Of a stretch of DNA of 64,000 nt, positions 8,532 to 17,324 are shown one piece after another. The notes beneath the pieces were generated by a model, which had not been told where the DNA came from, did not search any database, and worked only from the letters and a program-made list of their open reading frames with translations. This stretch comes from UBA4744 sp963707435 (lineage in GTDB: Bacteria; Actinomycetota; Acidimicrobiia; Spongiisociales; UBA4744), in the NCBI GenBank assembly GCA_963707435.1, contig CAVPPF010000002.1, forward strand, positions 372,001-436,000. Reading direction: 5' to 3'. Numbering within the stretch: position 1 is the stretch's first letter; each line of letters begins with the position of its first letter. The translations under genes were made by a program, and so were the position numbers.

Positions 8532-9720
8532 TCGTTGCGTTTGCCTCGTCGGTGTTGCTGCTGATCATGGCTGCGGCCTTGAGGGCCTCCCTGGCATCGT
8601 TGATTCGAACTCCCCGGGCCGACGCGCTCCACGCTGCGGCCGAAGGCGATGACGGAGCGGAGCGGGTCGCCGAGCTTCTCGAGAATCGCACCCGGCTCCA
8701 GCCGGCGATCGGCATGGTCCACTCCGCCTTGCTCGTGGCGGCTGCACTCCCGGCTACCTGGGCTGCGACGGAGTTGACGTTCGGGTGGCGTCTCCTCCTG
8801 CTCCTGGTCGTCCTGGGTATCGCCCTTGTGGTTCTCGGCGAGTTGCTGCCGCGCGCCTGGGGTCGCGACCACCCGCGCCGGATTGGCGTACCGTCTGGCT
8901 CCGATGCTGGACGTCGCCTGCCGGCTGGGGGACCGTGCCGCGGATCTGGTCGCCGACGACGAAGTGACGGAGATTGCGGAAGATCCCGACGACGAAGCTG
9001 CGCAGGAAGAAGAGGAACGGCGCCTCATCACTTCGGTGTTGGAGTTCTCAGAGACGATCGTCCGCGAGGTCATGGTGCCTCGCACCGACATGGTGACGAT
9101 TGGTTCGGACGCCACGTCGGACGAAGCGCTCGATGTTGTCATCGAACACGGCTACTCGCGGCTTCCGGTTACGGGCGAGGGGACGGACGACATTGTCGGG
9201 TTTGCCTACGCCAAGGATCTGCTCAAGATCATGGACCGGGGAACGGGCCCGCAGCCGGTCACGGAGCTCATGCGGCCCGTGTACTTCGTTCCGGAGACCA
9301 AACGAGTGTCGGACCTCCTGCGCGACATGCAGGCCGGCAAGGTCCATATGGCCGTGGTCGTCGACGAGTTCGGGGGGACCGCCGGGTTGGTGACTATTGA
9401 AGATCTCATCGAGGAACTGGTCGGCGAGATCGTCGACGAGTACGACACCGAGGCGCCTCTGATCGAAGAAACGGGTGACCACGAATATCTCATCGATGCC
9501 CGGTTGTCGGTGGAAGAACTGGTTCAGGTGCTGCAGGTCGAGCTACCGCACGAGGAGTGGGACACCGTTGGGCGGGTTGGTGTTGGGTTTGGCCGGCCGA
9601 GTACCCCGCCAGGGCGAATCGTTCGAGCACGAAGGCGTGACGCTGAAGGTCGTTCGGGTCCAGGGCCGCCGGGTAGCGCAGGTGCAGGCTTCAACCTCCC
9701 GGGTCGACAGCGCAACGTGA
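8528..9720 (+). CDS. CorC/HlyC-family CNNM-CBS transporter-like protein (two frameshifts)
   Basis: Member of the HlyC/CorC family (DUF21/CNNM membrane domain, paired CBS domains, CorC_HlyC domain), associated with Mg2+ or Co2+ efflux. The N-terminal frame encodes two hydrophobic stretches ending VLGELLPRA. The middle frame holds VREVMVPRTDM and the CBS pair (GYSRLPV, VVVDEFGGTAGLVTIEDLIEE quoted in parts). The third frame gives the domain end LAGRVPRQGESFEHEG. The shifts are near 8872-8881 (2 to 0) and 9567-9574 (0 to 1), each one extra base. The N-terminal membrane part is shorter than the usual four helices. The stop overlaps the era GTG. Confidence 0.85.
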
Positions 9721-10610
9721 AGTCCGGGTTCGTCACCGTTGTCGGAAGGCCGAACGTGGGAAAATCCACGCTCGTCAACGGCCTCGTCGGCAGCAAAGTG
9801 TCGATCACGTCTTCCCGGCCTCAGACCACCCGCAACGCGATCCGGGGCGTAGTGACGCTCCCGGGTGTCGGCGAGCCCGAGCATCAGATCGTGCTGATCG
9901 ACACGCCGGGCCTGCACAAGCCGCGTACCAGTCTGGGGGAGCGGCTCAACAAGCTCGTGTACGGGACGCTGAGCGAGGCCGACGCGATCGTCTTCGTCGT
10001 GGATGCAACCCAGGACATAGGACCGGGCGATCGCAGGATCGCCGAGCGCGTCAAGGTTCCGGGAACTCCGGTGATTCTCGTGGTGAACAAGGTCGATATC
10101 GCTTCGAGAACGCAGATCCTCGAGCAACTCACCGAGGCTGCCGAATGGGATTTCCACGCCTATGTGCCCGTGTCGGCCCTGACGGCCGACGGATTGGACC
10201 GTCTGGTCGGCGAGCTGACCGGTTTGTTGCCCGAGGGCCCGCTCTACTTCCCCCGCGACGTCACAACCGATCAACCAGAGCAGTTGCTCATCGGTGAGAT
10301 CGTTCGCGAGAAGTTCCTGGAACGCCTCCGGGAAGAGCTGCCCCACTCGCTGACCGTCGTGGTGCGAGAGATGGAGGAGCGGCCCAACGGGGTGCTGTAC
10401 GTGGACGCCATCCTGGTGGTTGAGAGAGATTCGCAGAAGGGAATCGTGATCGGCAAAGACGGAGAGATGATTGCGGCCGCAGGCGCGGAAGCGCGTCACG
10501 AGATCGAGGCACTGCTGGGGACCAAGGTATTTCTCGATCTGCGGGCGAAGGTCGAAAAGGATTGGCAGCGCGATCCCCACTTGCTCGATCGGCTGGGATT
10601 TCAGGAGTGA
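9717..10610 (+). CDS. era: GTPase Era
   Basis: Essential GTPase that binds the 3' end of 16S rRNA and chaperones 30S assembly. The GTP-binding motifs are intact: G1 GRPNVGKS at 10-17, G2 TTRN, G3 DTPG, G4 NKVD. The C-terminal KH domain carries the loop GKDGEMI (GxxG-type). The length of 297 residues is typical. The start is GTG 9717, overlapping the corC stop. An apparent 594-residue CorC-Era fusion in this frame is only a product of the corC frameshift. The gene is next to ybeY, as in many genomes. Confidence 0.97.
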   Translation: MKSGFVTVVGRPNVGKSTLVNGLVGSKVSITSSRPQTTRNAIRGVVTLPGVGEPEHQIVLIDTPGLHKPRTSLGERLNKLVYGTLSEADAIVFVVDATQDIGPGDRRIAERVKVPGTPVILVVNKVDIASRTQILEQLTEAAEWDFHAYVPVSALTADGLDRLVGELTGLLPEGPLYFPRDVTTDQPEQLLIGEIVREKFLERLREELPHSLTVVVREMEERPNGVLYVDAILVVERDSQKGIVIGKDGEMIAAAGAEARHEIEALLGTKVFLDLRAKVEKDWQRDPHLLDRLGFQE

Positions 10611-11257
10611 CGGCGAAGCTTGATTATCGGGGTCAAGTGGAGCGGATCGTTTCGTTGGCCGCCGACGGCCTCCTGGCCGAGGCGGCGCTGGAATATGCCC
10701 GCTTTGCCTATCCGGATCTGGATGTGGGCGCCTACCTCGACCGGTTGGCGGCTATGGCGGGATTTGTCGACGGGACCACTCATCTGGATCTGCGCCGGGT
10801 TGTGGCCATTCGTGAGGGGATGGGCGGCGACATCGACGCGTACTACGACCCGCGCAATTCCTTCCTCAATGAGGTGATGGACCGTCGCAAAGGGATCCCG
10901 ATCAGCCTGGCGGTGATCTGGATGGAAGTTGGCAGGCGAGCAGGGATCAACGTTCAGGGGGTCGGGCTGCCCGGTCATTTCCTCATCTATGCCGGCGGTC
11001 AGCTCGTTGATCCGTTCGGTGGGGGAGAAGCGATCGGGGCAGACGAGGCGGCTGCGCTGTTTGCCGAGAACTATGGGGGAGCGCCGCGCTTGAACCCGGA
11101 ATGGCTCGAGCCCGTGGGCCCCGAGTCCATACTCGAGCGCATGCTGGGCAACCTCATTGAGGCGTACCGGCGGGCCGCCGGTGAGCCCTTCGACGGATTC
11201 CAACCACCGGAGTGGATCCGGGCTTGCCTGGACGAGTTGCAGCGCCGCCGGGCCTGA
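10607..11257 (+). CDS. SirB1-family transglutaminase-like protein
   Basis: A 216-residue protein of the SirB1 family, which has a transglutaminase-like fold of unknown activity. The signature is clear: YYDPRNSFLNEVMDRRKGIP, then LAVIWMEVGRRAG, then GVGLPGHFLI. The GTG start at 10607 overlaps the era stop (GTGA). The usual TPR-like C-terminal extension of longer homologues is missing, so this is the short form. No catalytic cysteine is apparent in the core motif region. It ends seven bases before the convergent phhB. Confidence 0.85.
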   Translation: MTAKLDYRGQVERIVSLAADGLLAEAALEYARFAYPDLDVGAYLDRLAAMAGFVDGTTHLDLRRVVAIREGMGGDIDAYYDPRNSFLNEVMDRRKGIPISLAVIWMEVGRRAGINVQGVGLPGHFLIYAGGQLVDPFGGGEAIGADEAAALFAENYGGAPRLNPEWLEPVGPESILERMLGNLIEAYRRAAGEPFDGFQPPEWIRACLDELQRRRA

Positions 11258-11263
11258 CCCGGA

Positions 11264-11545
11264 TCAATCGACGAAGGCGTCGATCTTCGCAGCCAGCTCG
11301 ATGTCCCGCTCGGTCAAGCCGCCCACGTCGTGGCTGGTGAGCGTTAGCGTCACCTTGTTCCAGCGGATATCGATGTCGGGGTGGTGAAAGACGCGCTCGG
11401 CCGCCACGCCGACCCGCGTGACGAACCCCAACGCCTCGCCGAAGTCTTCGAACGTGAAGGTCCTGACGATGGTCTCGCCGACTGCGGTCCATCCTGGATG
11501 AGCGGAGTTGAAGGCTTCCCGTTGCGATTCGGTGAGAAGTGACAT
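11264..11545 (-). CDS. 4a-hydroxytetrahydrobiopterin dehydratase (PCD/PhhB-like)
   Basis: Small pterin-4a-carbinolamine dehydratase fold protein that recycles hydroxylated tetrahydrobiopterin or acts as a coactivator-like partner. The family motif HHPDIDIRWNKVTLTLTSHD and the closing GLTERDIELAAKID are clear. The start was set at the ATG for MSLLTES (93 residues, normal length); longer reading into the recO promoter region is not supported. It is convergent with the SirB1 gene and divergent from recO, so it is separately transcribed. Confidence 0.92.
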   Translation of the reverse strand: MSLLTESQREAFNSAHPGWTAVGETIVRTFTFEDFGEALGFVTRVGVAAERVFHHPDIDIRWNKVTLTLTSHDVGGLTERDIELAAKIDAFVD

Positions 11546-11630
11546 GGAGTCAGTGTACGGCGATCGTCCAGCGGAGTCTCTCCGCGATGAGCGAGGAGTT
11601 GGCGCACCCTTCCCGGTACCATCCCCCCAC

Positions 11631-12350
11631 ATGGCAATTCGCAACGATCAGGGCATTGTTCTGAGGAGCTTCCCCTTCGGTGAGGCCGACCGGGTCGTCG
11701 TGATTCTCAGCCCCAACCATGGCAAGCTTCGCACGGTCGCCAAAGGCATTCGCAAGACCAAGAGCCGCTTCGGGGGCCGTCTCGAGCCGTTCACGCACGT
11801 GGACCTGGTCCTCTATGAGGGGCGCAACCTCGACACCGTGACCCAGGTGTCGGTGATCGAGACGTTCTCGCACCTTCGTGAGGATCTCGATCGGGTCATG
11901 GCAGCGGGCACCATGGTGGAGGCGGTCGATGCGGTCGCGAGCGAAGGGGAGCCATCCCTCCGGTTGTTTCTGCTCCTCCAACGAGGCCTGCGAGCGCTCG
12001 ACCAGCAACAACCGTCACCCGATCTGATGACCACCTTCCTCCTCAAACTGGCAGAGGTCATCGGATTGGCACCTGCCCTCGACTCCTGCGCCAGTTGTGG
12101 CAGGCACGCCGAGTCGCTCCGGTTCAGCTTCGCCGCCGGGGGCGCCCTGTGCGACAACTGCCGCACGGATGGCGCCGTGCGGCTCCGGCCCGGATTGACC
12201 GACTATCTCGCCGCCTTGGCCGTCGCCGACCTCGGTGAGCTACCGGAATCGAACCCGCAATTCGCCGGAGAAGCGATGGGCATTACCCGGCGGTTCGTCG
12301 AGTATCACCTCGAGCGGAGGCTGTCGAGCCTGGCGGTCCTCGATGAGTGA
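11631..12350 (+). CDS. recO: DNA repair protein RecO
   Basis: Recombination mediator that loads RecA in the RecFOR pathway. The 239-residue protein begins with an OB-fold (GIVLRSFPFGEADRVVVIL ... GKLRTVAKGIRK). It carries a four-cysteine zinc motif (CASCGRH ... CDNCRT) in the C-terminal half. ATG 11631 was chosen because it gives the standard N-terminus. A GGTACCATC box (11615-11623) ends eight bases upstream and may be a -10 for an almost leaderless transcript. The end overlaps uppS (ATGAGTGA). Confidence 0.95.
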   Translation: MAIRNDQGIVLRSFPFGEADRVVVILSPNHGKLRTVAKGIRKTKSRFGGRLEPFTHVDLVLYEGRNLDTVTQVSVIETFSHLREDLDRVMAAGTMVEAVDAVASEGEPSLRLFLLLQRGLRALDQQQPSPDLMTTFLLKLAEVIGLAPALDSCASCGRHAESLRFSFAAGGALCDNCRTDGAVRLRPGLTDYLAALAVADLGELPESNPQFAGEAMGITRRFVEYHLERRLSSLAVLDE

Positions 12351-13077
12351 CCTTCGGGACGGGCTCGACCCCGACCGGATGCCCCGCCACGTCGGCATCA
12401 TTCTGGACGGCAACGGCCGGTGGGCTGAACAACGGGACCTGCACCGGACGGCCGGTCACGCTGCGGGCGAGGAGGCCCTCTTCGACGCCATTCAAGGAGC
12501 ACTCGAGCTGGGCATCGAATGGCTGACGGTGTACACGTTCTCCACCGAGAACTGGACGCGCTCAGAGGAAGAGGTCGCCTTCCTCATGCACTTCAACCAG
12601 GACCTGCTGCTCCGCCGCCGTGACGATCTCCATCGCGACGGCATTCGCATCTACTTCATGGGCGACCTCGACGATCCCCGGGTACCCGACCTCAACCGGA
12701 CCAGAATGCGAGAGGCCGAAGCACTGACGGTCAACAACGACAAACTGCATCTCGTGTTCGCCTTCAACTACGGCAGCCGGCTCGAAATCGCCGAAGCGGC
12801 ACGGCGGATGGCCGGCGATGTTCTGGCGGGAGACCTCGACCCGGACACGATCGATCCCCGGGCTGTGGCCTCGTACCTCTACATTCCGTCGATGCCCGAT
12901 GCAGACCTCATCATTCGCACCTCGGGGGAGTACCGGTTGAGCAACTTCCTTCTTTGGCAGGCCGCCTACGCCGAGTTCGTCTTTCCCGAAGTCCTCTTCC
13001 CCGATTTCACCCCGCAGCACCTCGCCGACTGCGTGGCCGAGTACCAGCGCCGCAAGCGCCGGTTCGGCAAGGCCTGA
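12343..13077 (+). CDS. uppS: Isoprenyl transferase / undecaprenyl diphosphate synthase
   Basis: cis-Prenyltransferase that makes the lipid carrier for peptidoglycan and other glycans. Motifs are HVGIILDGNGRWAEQ (catalytic Asp near residue 22), TVYTFSTENW, and RTSGEYRLSNFLLWQ. The length of 244 residues is typical. The ATG lies inside the recO end, so the two are coupled; recO-uppS adjacency is widespread in Actinomycetota. The plain annotation cannot tell chain length (C50 or C55) from sequence. Confidence 0.95.
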   Translation: MSDLRDGLDPDRMPRHVGIILDGNGRWAEQRDLHRTAGHAAGEEALFDAIQGALELGIEWLTVYTFSTENWTRSEEEVAFLMHFNQDLLLRRRDDLHRDGIRIYFMGDLDDPRVPDLNRTRMREAEALTVNNDKLHLVFAFNYGSRLEIAEAARRMAGDVLAGDLDPDTIDPRAVASYLYIPSMPDADLIIRTSGEYRLSNFLLWQAAYAEFVFPEVLFPDFTPQHLADCVAEYQRRKRRFGKA

Positions 13078-13138
13078 GCAGCCTGCGGCGCCGGAACCAC
13101 TACCATCCTCTTCCCCTCTCAACCAGACAGGCTCCACC

Positions 13139-14443
13139 ATGACCATCACCCTCGACACCATCGTCAATCTCTCCAAGCGGCGCGGATTCGTGTTCCAATC
13201 GTCGGAGATCTACGGCGGCCTCCGGTCTGCCTACGACTACGGACCGCTCGGCGTCGAGTTGCTGCGCAACGTCAAGAACGAGTGGTGGCGCTCGATGGTG
13301 CAACTGCGCGGCGACGTCGTCGGGCTCGACTCGGCCATCCTGCAGGCTCGGGATGTGTGGGTGGCTTCCGGGCACGAGGCATCGTTCACCGATCCTCTGG
13401 TGCAGTGTTCGAACTGCAACTCCCGGTTCCGCGTGGACAAACTCGACGATCAGGATCTGTGCCCCAGTTGCGGGAACCGGAAGACGTTCGGTGAGCCGCG
13501 CCAGTTCAACCTCATGTTCAAGACGTACATGGGCCCGATCGACGATGAGACGGGTCTCGTGTACCTCCGGCCGGAGACCGCCCAGGGGATCTTCATCAAC
13601 TACGACAACGTCCGGCGGGCCGCCCGCAAGAAGTTGCCGTTCGGGATTGCCCAGATGGGCAAGTCGTTTCGCAACGAGATCACCCCCGGCCAGTTCGTGT
13701 TCCGGACCCGCGAATTCGAGCAGATGGAGATGGAGTTCTTCTGCCGTCCGGAGGAAGCGGGGGAGTGGTACGAGTACTGGACCAAAGATCGGTACCAGTG
13801 GTACCTGGACCTGGGGATGACCGAGGAGAACCTGCGCATCCGTCCCCATGATGCCGATGAGCTGGCCCACTACGCGGCGGCGTGTTCCGATGTCGAATAC
13901 CTTTACCCGTGGGGCTGGGACGAACTCGAAGGTATTGCCAACCGCACCGACTTCGACCTGAAGGCCCATACCGAGCACAGCGGAACGGACCTTTCCTACT
14001 TCGACGACGAAACGGACGAGCGGTTCTTCCCGTATGTGATCGAACCGGCCGCCGGGGCGACCCGCACGACCTTCGCTTTCCTGATGGATGCCTACCACGA
14101 AGAAGAAGTCCGCGGCGAGAAGCGGATTGTGCTGAAGCTGCATCCGAAGCTGGCACCGTTCAAAGTGGCGGTGCTCCCGCTGTCGAAGAAACCGGAGTTG
14201 GTCGGCGAAGCTGAGAAGGTGGCCGAACTGCTCCGTCCCCACTACCTGATCGATTTCGACGTCACCCAGTCCATCGGCCGCCGCTACCGGCGCCAGGACG
14301 AGATCGGCACGCCGTACGCGGTGACCTTCGACTTCGACTCGCTGGATGACAAGGCGGTCACCGTTCGGGACCGTGACACCATGGAGCAGGACCGCATCCC
14401 GGTGGAGAATCTCGTGACGTACCTGGGGGAGCGGCTGCCGTAG
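13139..14443 (+). CDS. glyS: Glycine--tRNA ligase (single-chain class II, dimeric type)
   Basis: Charges tRNA-Gly. The class II motifs and family blocks are clear: RGFVFQSSEIYGG at the N-terminus, the zinc-binding CSNCNSRFR ... LCPSCG insert, FNLMFKT, RPETAQGIF, GKSFRNEITPG and FEQMEMEFFC. The C-terminal anticodon-binding domain contains LKLHPKLAPFKVAVLP and IGRRYRRQDEIGTPYAVT. At 434 residues it is the eukaryote-like GlyQS form common in Actinomycetota, not the alpha2beta2 type. Confidence 0.96.
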   Translation: MTITLDTIVNLSKRRGFVFQSSEIYGGLRSAYDYGPLGVELLRNVKNEWWRSMVQLRGDVVGLDSAILQARDVWVASGHEASFTDPLVQCSNCNSRFRVDKLDDQDLCPSCGNRKTFGEPRQFNLMFKTYMGPIDDETGLVYLRPETAQGIFINYDNVRRAARKKLPFGIAQMGKSFRNEITPGQFVFRTREFEQMEMEFFCRPEEAGEWYEYWTKDRYQWYLDLGMTEENLRIRPHDADELAHYAAACSDVEYLYPWGWDELEGIANRTDFDLKAHTEHSGTDLSYFDDETDERFFPYVIEPAAGATRTTFAFLMDAYHEEEVRGEKRIVLKLHPKLAPFKVAVLPLSKKPELVGEAEKVAELLRPHYLIDFDVTQSIGRRYRRQDEIGTPYAVTFDFDSLDDKAVTVRDRDTMEQDRIPVENLVTYLGERLP

Positions 14444-14543
14444 GAGTTCGTCTCTTCCGCTCATCGGGCTGATCCCACTTCGTTGTTTGCTGGGTGCTGG
14501 CTTCAGAGCGATCTGCACCGGCTGCTGCGAGCGGTGACGACTG

Positions 14544-14558
14544 GGGCCGATCCGGCCC
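14544..14558 (+). terminator. Possible short hairpin after glyS
   Basis: A GGGCCG/CGGCCC stem with a three-base loop lies about 100 bases past the glyS stop. No T-run follows, so intrinsic termination is only a possibility. Confidence 0.25.
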
Positions 14559-14603
14559 GCCACTTAGCGACGCACCCCTCATCTGGTTAGACTTCGAGAG
14601 GCT

Positions 14604-14623
14604 CAGGAGGGCGCGCCCTCCTG
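14604..14623 (+). promoter_or_regulatory. 20-bp perfect palindrome upstream of the sugar-binding protein gene
   Basis: CAGGAGGGCGCGCCCTCCTG is its own reverse complement and ends 27 bases before the aglE-like ATG. It could be a dimeric repressor operator (LacI/GntR type) or an RNA hairpin hiding the AGGAGG it contains. A second ribosome binding site (GAGAGGAAGG, 14637-14646) is free and better placed. Confidence 0.4.
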
Positions 14624-14650
14624 GAGCTCGATTCCTGAGAGGAAGGGCGT

Positions 14651-16033
14651 ATGAGGAAATATCGATGGCTTATTGTCGTCGTCCTGGTCTTTGCCATGGT
14701 GGCGGCGGCCTGCGGAAGTGACGAGGGCGAGACGACCACTACCGGAGGCGGCGGCGGCGACCAGCCTTATGCTGGCGAAGTCGTGAACATCTTTGGGGCG
14801 TTCGTCGATGCCGACGCTGCTGCCTTTGATGAGACGGTGAAAGCATTCGAGGACGAGACTGGTATCGATGTGGTCTACGAGGGCTCGGGCGACTTCGAGA
14901 CCCAGGTGGGCATCCGGATTGAGGGTGGCAACGCCCCAGATATCGCGATGTTCCCGCAGCCGGGCCTCTGGGCCAACTTCATCAGCGACATGGTGGAGTT
15001 CGGTTCTCTCGGTGTGGATATTGACCAGATGTCGGCAGATCTTTCGACCTATCTGGTCGAGCTCCCCGGCCAGGTGGCAGCCGCAGCCGGTAGTGACCGT
15101 GAAGGCGTCTTCGGTGGGTGGTTCCGCCTCAACACCAAGAGCTGGTTGTGGGTTCCGGTTCCGGAGTTCGAAGACGCCGGCTATGTGGCACCAGAAACGT
15201 GGGATGACCTGATTGCCCTGACCGCACAGATCAAGGCCGACGGGAATACCCCGTGGTGTGTTGGTATCGAGAGCTCGGGCGCTACGGGCTGGGTCTTCAC
15301 CGACTGGATGGAGGACATGATCCTTCGGACCGGCGGACCCGACGTGTACGACCAGTGGGTCTTCCACGAGATTCCGTTCAACGCCCCCGAAGCGGTTGAT
15401 GCTGCCAACCGGCTCGGCGAAATCATGTTCCCCGAGGGGAACGTTCTCGGCGGTACGGATGGAATTCTGGCAACGCCATTCGGCGATCAGAACCTGCCGA
15501 TGTTCGAGGATCCGCCCGCCTGTTACCTGGCCAAGCAGGCCGGCTTCATCACCGGTTTCTTCCCGGGTCAGGACACCAAGGATGACTTCAGTGACGACGT
15601 CTTCGGTCCGAACGCACCGCAGCAGGAAACCGCTGCTATCCCGTTCCCGACGATCAACAACACGGAGCAGGTCCTGATGGGTGCCGGAGACCTCTTCGGG
15701 GTCTTCAGCGACAGCGGTGCAGTAGCCGAGACGGTCAAGTTCTTGCTTTCGCCCGATGGCGGAGCAGGCTTTGCCCGTCTGCAGGCCGGCTACTTGTCGC
15801 CGAACTCACGGTTCGACACTGCGAACTACCTGGATCCGTTCCAGAAGCAGCAGGGTGAGCTTCTTGCCCAGACACTCGGGACCAATACGTTCCGGTTCGA
15901 TGCTTCCGACCTGATGCCCGCTTCGGTGGGCGCCGGTACCTTCTGGACCGGGATGGTCGATTGGATCTCCAACGACGGTACCAACACCGACGAGGTGCTG
16001 CAGTCGATTGAGGATTCCTGGCCATCCAGCTGA
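14651..16033 (+). CDS. Sugar ABC transporter substrate-binding lipoprotein (AglE-like, CUT1)
   Basis: Extracytoplasmic solute-binding protein of family 1, most like AglE of the alpha-glucoside importers. The signal peptide and lipobox end in VAAAC with Cys21. A Thr/Gly-rich linker (about residues 27-38) tethers it to the membrane. The mature part shows KAFEDETGIDVVYEGS, GNAPDIAMFPQPG and PETWDDLIALTAQIKADGNTPW (quoted in parts), the AglE pattern. Length is 460 residues. It is followed by a strong hairpin, then two permease genes. Substrate is inferred only: an oligosaccharide such as an alpha-glucoside. Confidence 0.88.
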   Translation: MRKYRWLIVVVLVFAMVAAACGSDEGETTTTGGGGGDQPYAGEVVNIFGAFVDADAAAFDETVKAFEDETGIDVVYEGSGDFETQVGIRIEGGNAPDIAMFPQPGLWANFISDMVEFGSLGVDIDQMSADLSTYLVELPGQVAAAAGSDREGVFGGWFRLNTKSWLWVPVPEFEDAGYVAPETWDDLIALTAQIKADGNTPWCVGIESSGATGWVFTDWMEDMILRTGGPDVYDQWVFHEIPFNAPEAVDAANRLGEIMFPEGNVLGGTDGILATPFGDQNLPMFEDPPACYLAKQAGFITGFFPGQDTKDDFSDDVFGPNAPQQETAAIPFPTINNTEQVLMGAGDLFGVFSDSGAVAETVKFLLSPDGGAGFARLQAGYLSPNSRFDTANYLDPFQKQQGELLAQTLGTNTFRFDASDLMPASVGAGTFWTGMVDWISNDGTNTDEVLQSIEDSWPSS

Positions 16034-16053
16034 TCTGAACCAACTAAGTGAGC

Positions 16054-16085
16054 GAGCGACCACCCCCGGCAGGGGGTGGTCGCTC
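16054..16085 (+). terminator. 14-bp perfect hairpin between binding protein and permease genes
   Basis: GAGCGACCACCCCC pairs fully with GGGGGTGGTCGCTC around a GGCA loop, 20 bases after the binding-protein stop. There is no T-run. It is likely to stabilise the upstream transcript or attenuate the permease genes. A TATAGT at 16090-16095 just after it could restart transcription. Confidence 0.6.
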
Positions 16086-16133
16086 CGTCTATAGTGGATT
16101 GACGAGGACCAGCCAGGAGACAGGAGACTTTGC

Positions 16134-17324
16134 ATGACTTCAGCGCCTCCACCACTCCCTGATGCGGACGCCAAACCGGCCGCTCACCCTGAAGAGCGAG
16201 GTGCGGTAAAGGAAGCGGGTCTGGAAGAGTCGGTCTCGGCCAAAGACTGGCTGGCGATCACTCCGATCCGAATACTCGCCTCCATCGGGATCCCCCTCAT
16301 CGGTGTTTTCCTCCTAGGCCTCTCGTTCACTTTCCTGCGCGACAGCGATGCCAATCGCGGCGTGATCGTGGTGGTCGCCATCCTGGTCGGGGTGTTGGGG
16401 ATCTATGGGCTCTACTGGGCCATGGATTTCGTCAACAACCAGTTGCCGGAGCGGTGGTCTTCGCGAATCCGTCCGTGGATCTTTGTCGGACCCGCTCTCT
16501 CCATCCTCACGCTGTTCCTGGTTTATCCAACCATCCGAACGATCTGGTTGAGTTTTCTCGACAAGGATGGGGAGGCGTTCGTCGGACTGGAGAACTTCGA
16601 GTACGCCGTCACATCCGAAGTCATGTTGACCGCTTTCCGTAACAACGTCCTGTGGTTGATCGTCGGAACCGCGTTTACGGTCGGTCTTGGGTTGACCGTT
16701 GCGACGCTCGTCGATCGTCTGCGCCGTCGGGCCGAGAGCGTGGCGAAGTCGATCATTTTCCTGCCGATGGCCATCTCGTTTGTAGGTGCTGCCGTTGTCT
16801 GGAACTTCATCTACGCCTTCCGGCCGGAGGGCAGGAACCAAATCGGACTCCTAAATGCTGTGTGGACGTGGCTCGGAGGCGAGCCCCAACTGTGGCTCAG
16901 CAAAGAGCCGTGGAATACGTTGCTGCTCATCGTCGTTCTGATCTGGTTGCAGACCGGGTTCACGATGGTGATTCTGTCGGCTGCGATCAAGGGCGTGCCC
17001 GACGACATCATCGAAGCGGCCCGCATCGACGGCGCTACCGAGCTTCAGATCTTCTGGCGGGTGATCATCCCGACGATCAAATCCACGATCGTGGTGGTAA
17101 CGACCACAATGATCATTCTCATCCTCAAGGTGTTTGACATCGTCTGGGTGATGACCAGCGGTGACTTCGGAACGGAGGTCATCGCCAGTCAGATGATTCG
17201 TCAGGCATTCCGGTTCTTCGACGACGGGAAGGGGGCGGCCATCGCCGTGGTCCTCCTCCTGGCCGTGATTCCGGTGATGATCATGAACGTTCGCCGGTTC
17301 CGGGAAGAGGAGGCGCTGCGATGA
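16134..17324 (+). CDS. Sugar ABC transporter permease (AglF-like, MalF type)
   Basis: First inner-membrane permease of a CUT1 importer. It has 396 residues, with an Asp/Pro-rich cytoplasmic N-terminus followed by about eight membrane segments. The EAA loop that contacts the ATPase is IIEAARIDGATELQIFWRVI. The N-terminal extension with two extra helices fits AglF/MalF rather than a minimal permease. The start overlaps no upstream gene, but GGAGACAGGAGAC lies before the ATG. Its stop overlaps the next permease (ATGA 17321-17324). Confidence 0.88.
   Translation: MTSAPPPLPDADAKPAAHPEERGAVKEAGLEESVSAKDWLAITPIRILASIGIPLIGVFLLGLSFTFLRDSDANRGVIVVVAILVGVLGIYGLYWAMDFVNNQLPERWSSRIRPWIFVGPALSILTLFLVYPTIRTIWLSFLDKDGEAFVGLENFEYAVTSEVMLTAFRNNVLWLIVGTAFTVGLGLTVATLVDRLRRRAESVAKSIIFLPMAISFVGAAVVWNFIYAFRPEGRNQIGLLNAVWTWLGGEPQLWLSKEPWNTLLLIVVLIWLQTGFTMVILSAAIKGVPDDIIEAARIDGATELQIFWRVIIPTIKSTIVVVTTTMIILILKVFDIVWVMTSGDFGTEVIASQMIRQAFRFFDDGKGAAIAVVLLLAVIPVMIMNVRRFREEEALR

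Noticed and set aside
8826..10610. A 594-residue CorC-Era fusion protein
   Set aside because: The CorC part enters this frame only through the frameshifts near 8877 and 9570; the proper CorC end (LAGRVPRQGES) lies in another frame and era has its own GTG overlapping the corC stop.
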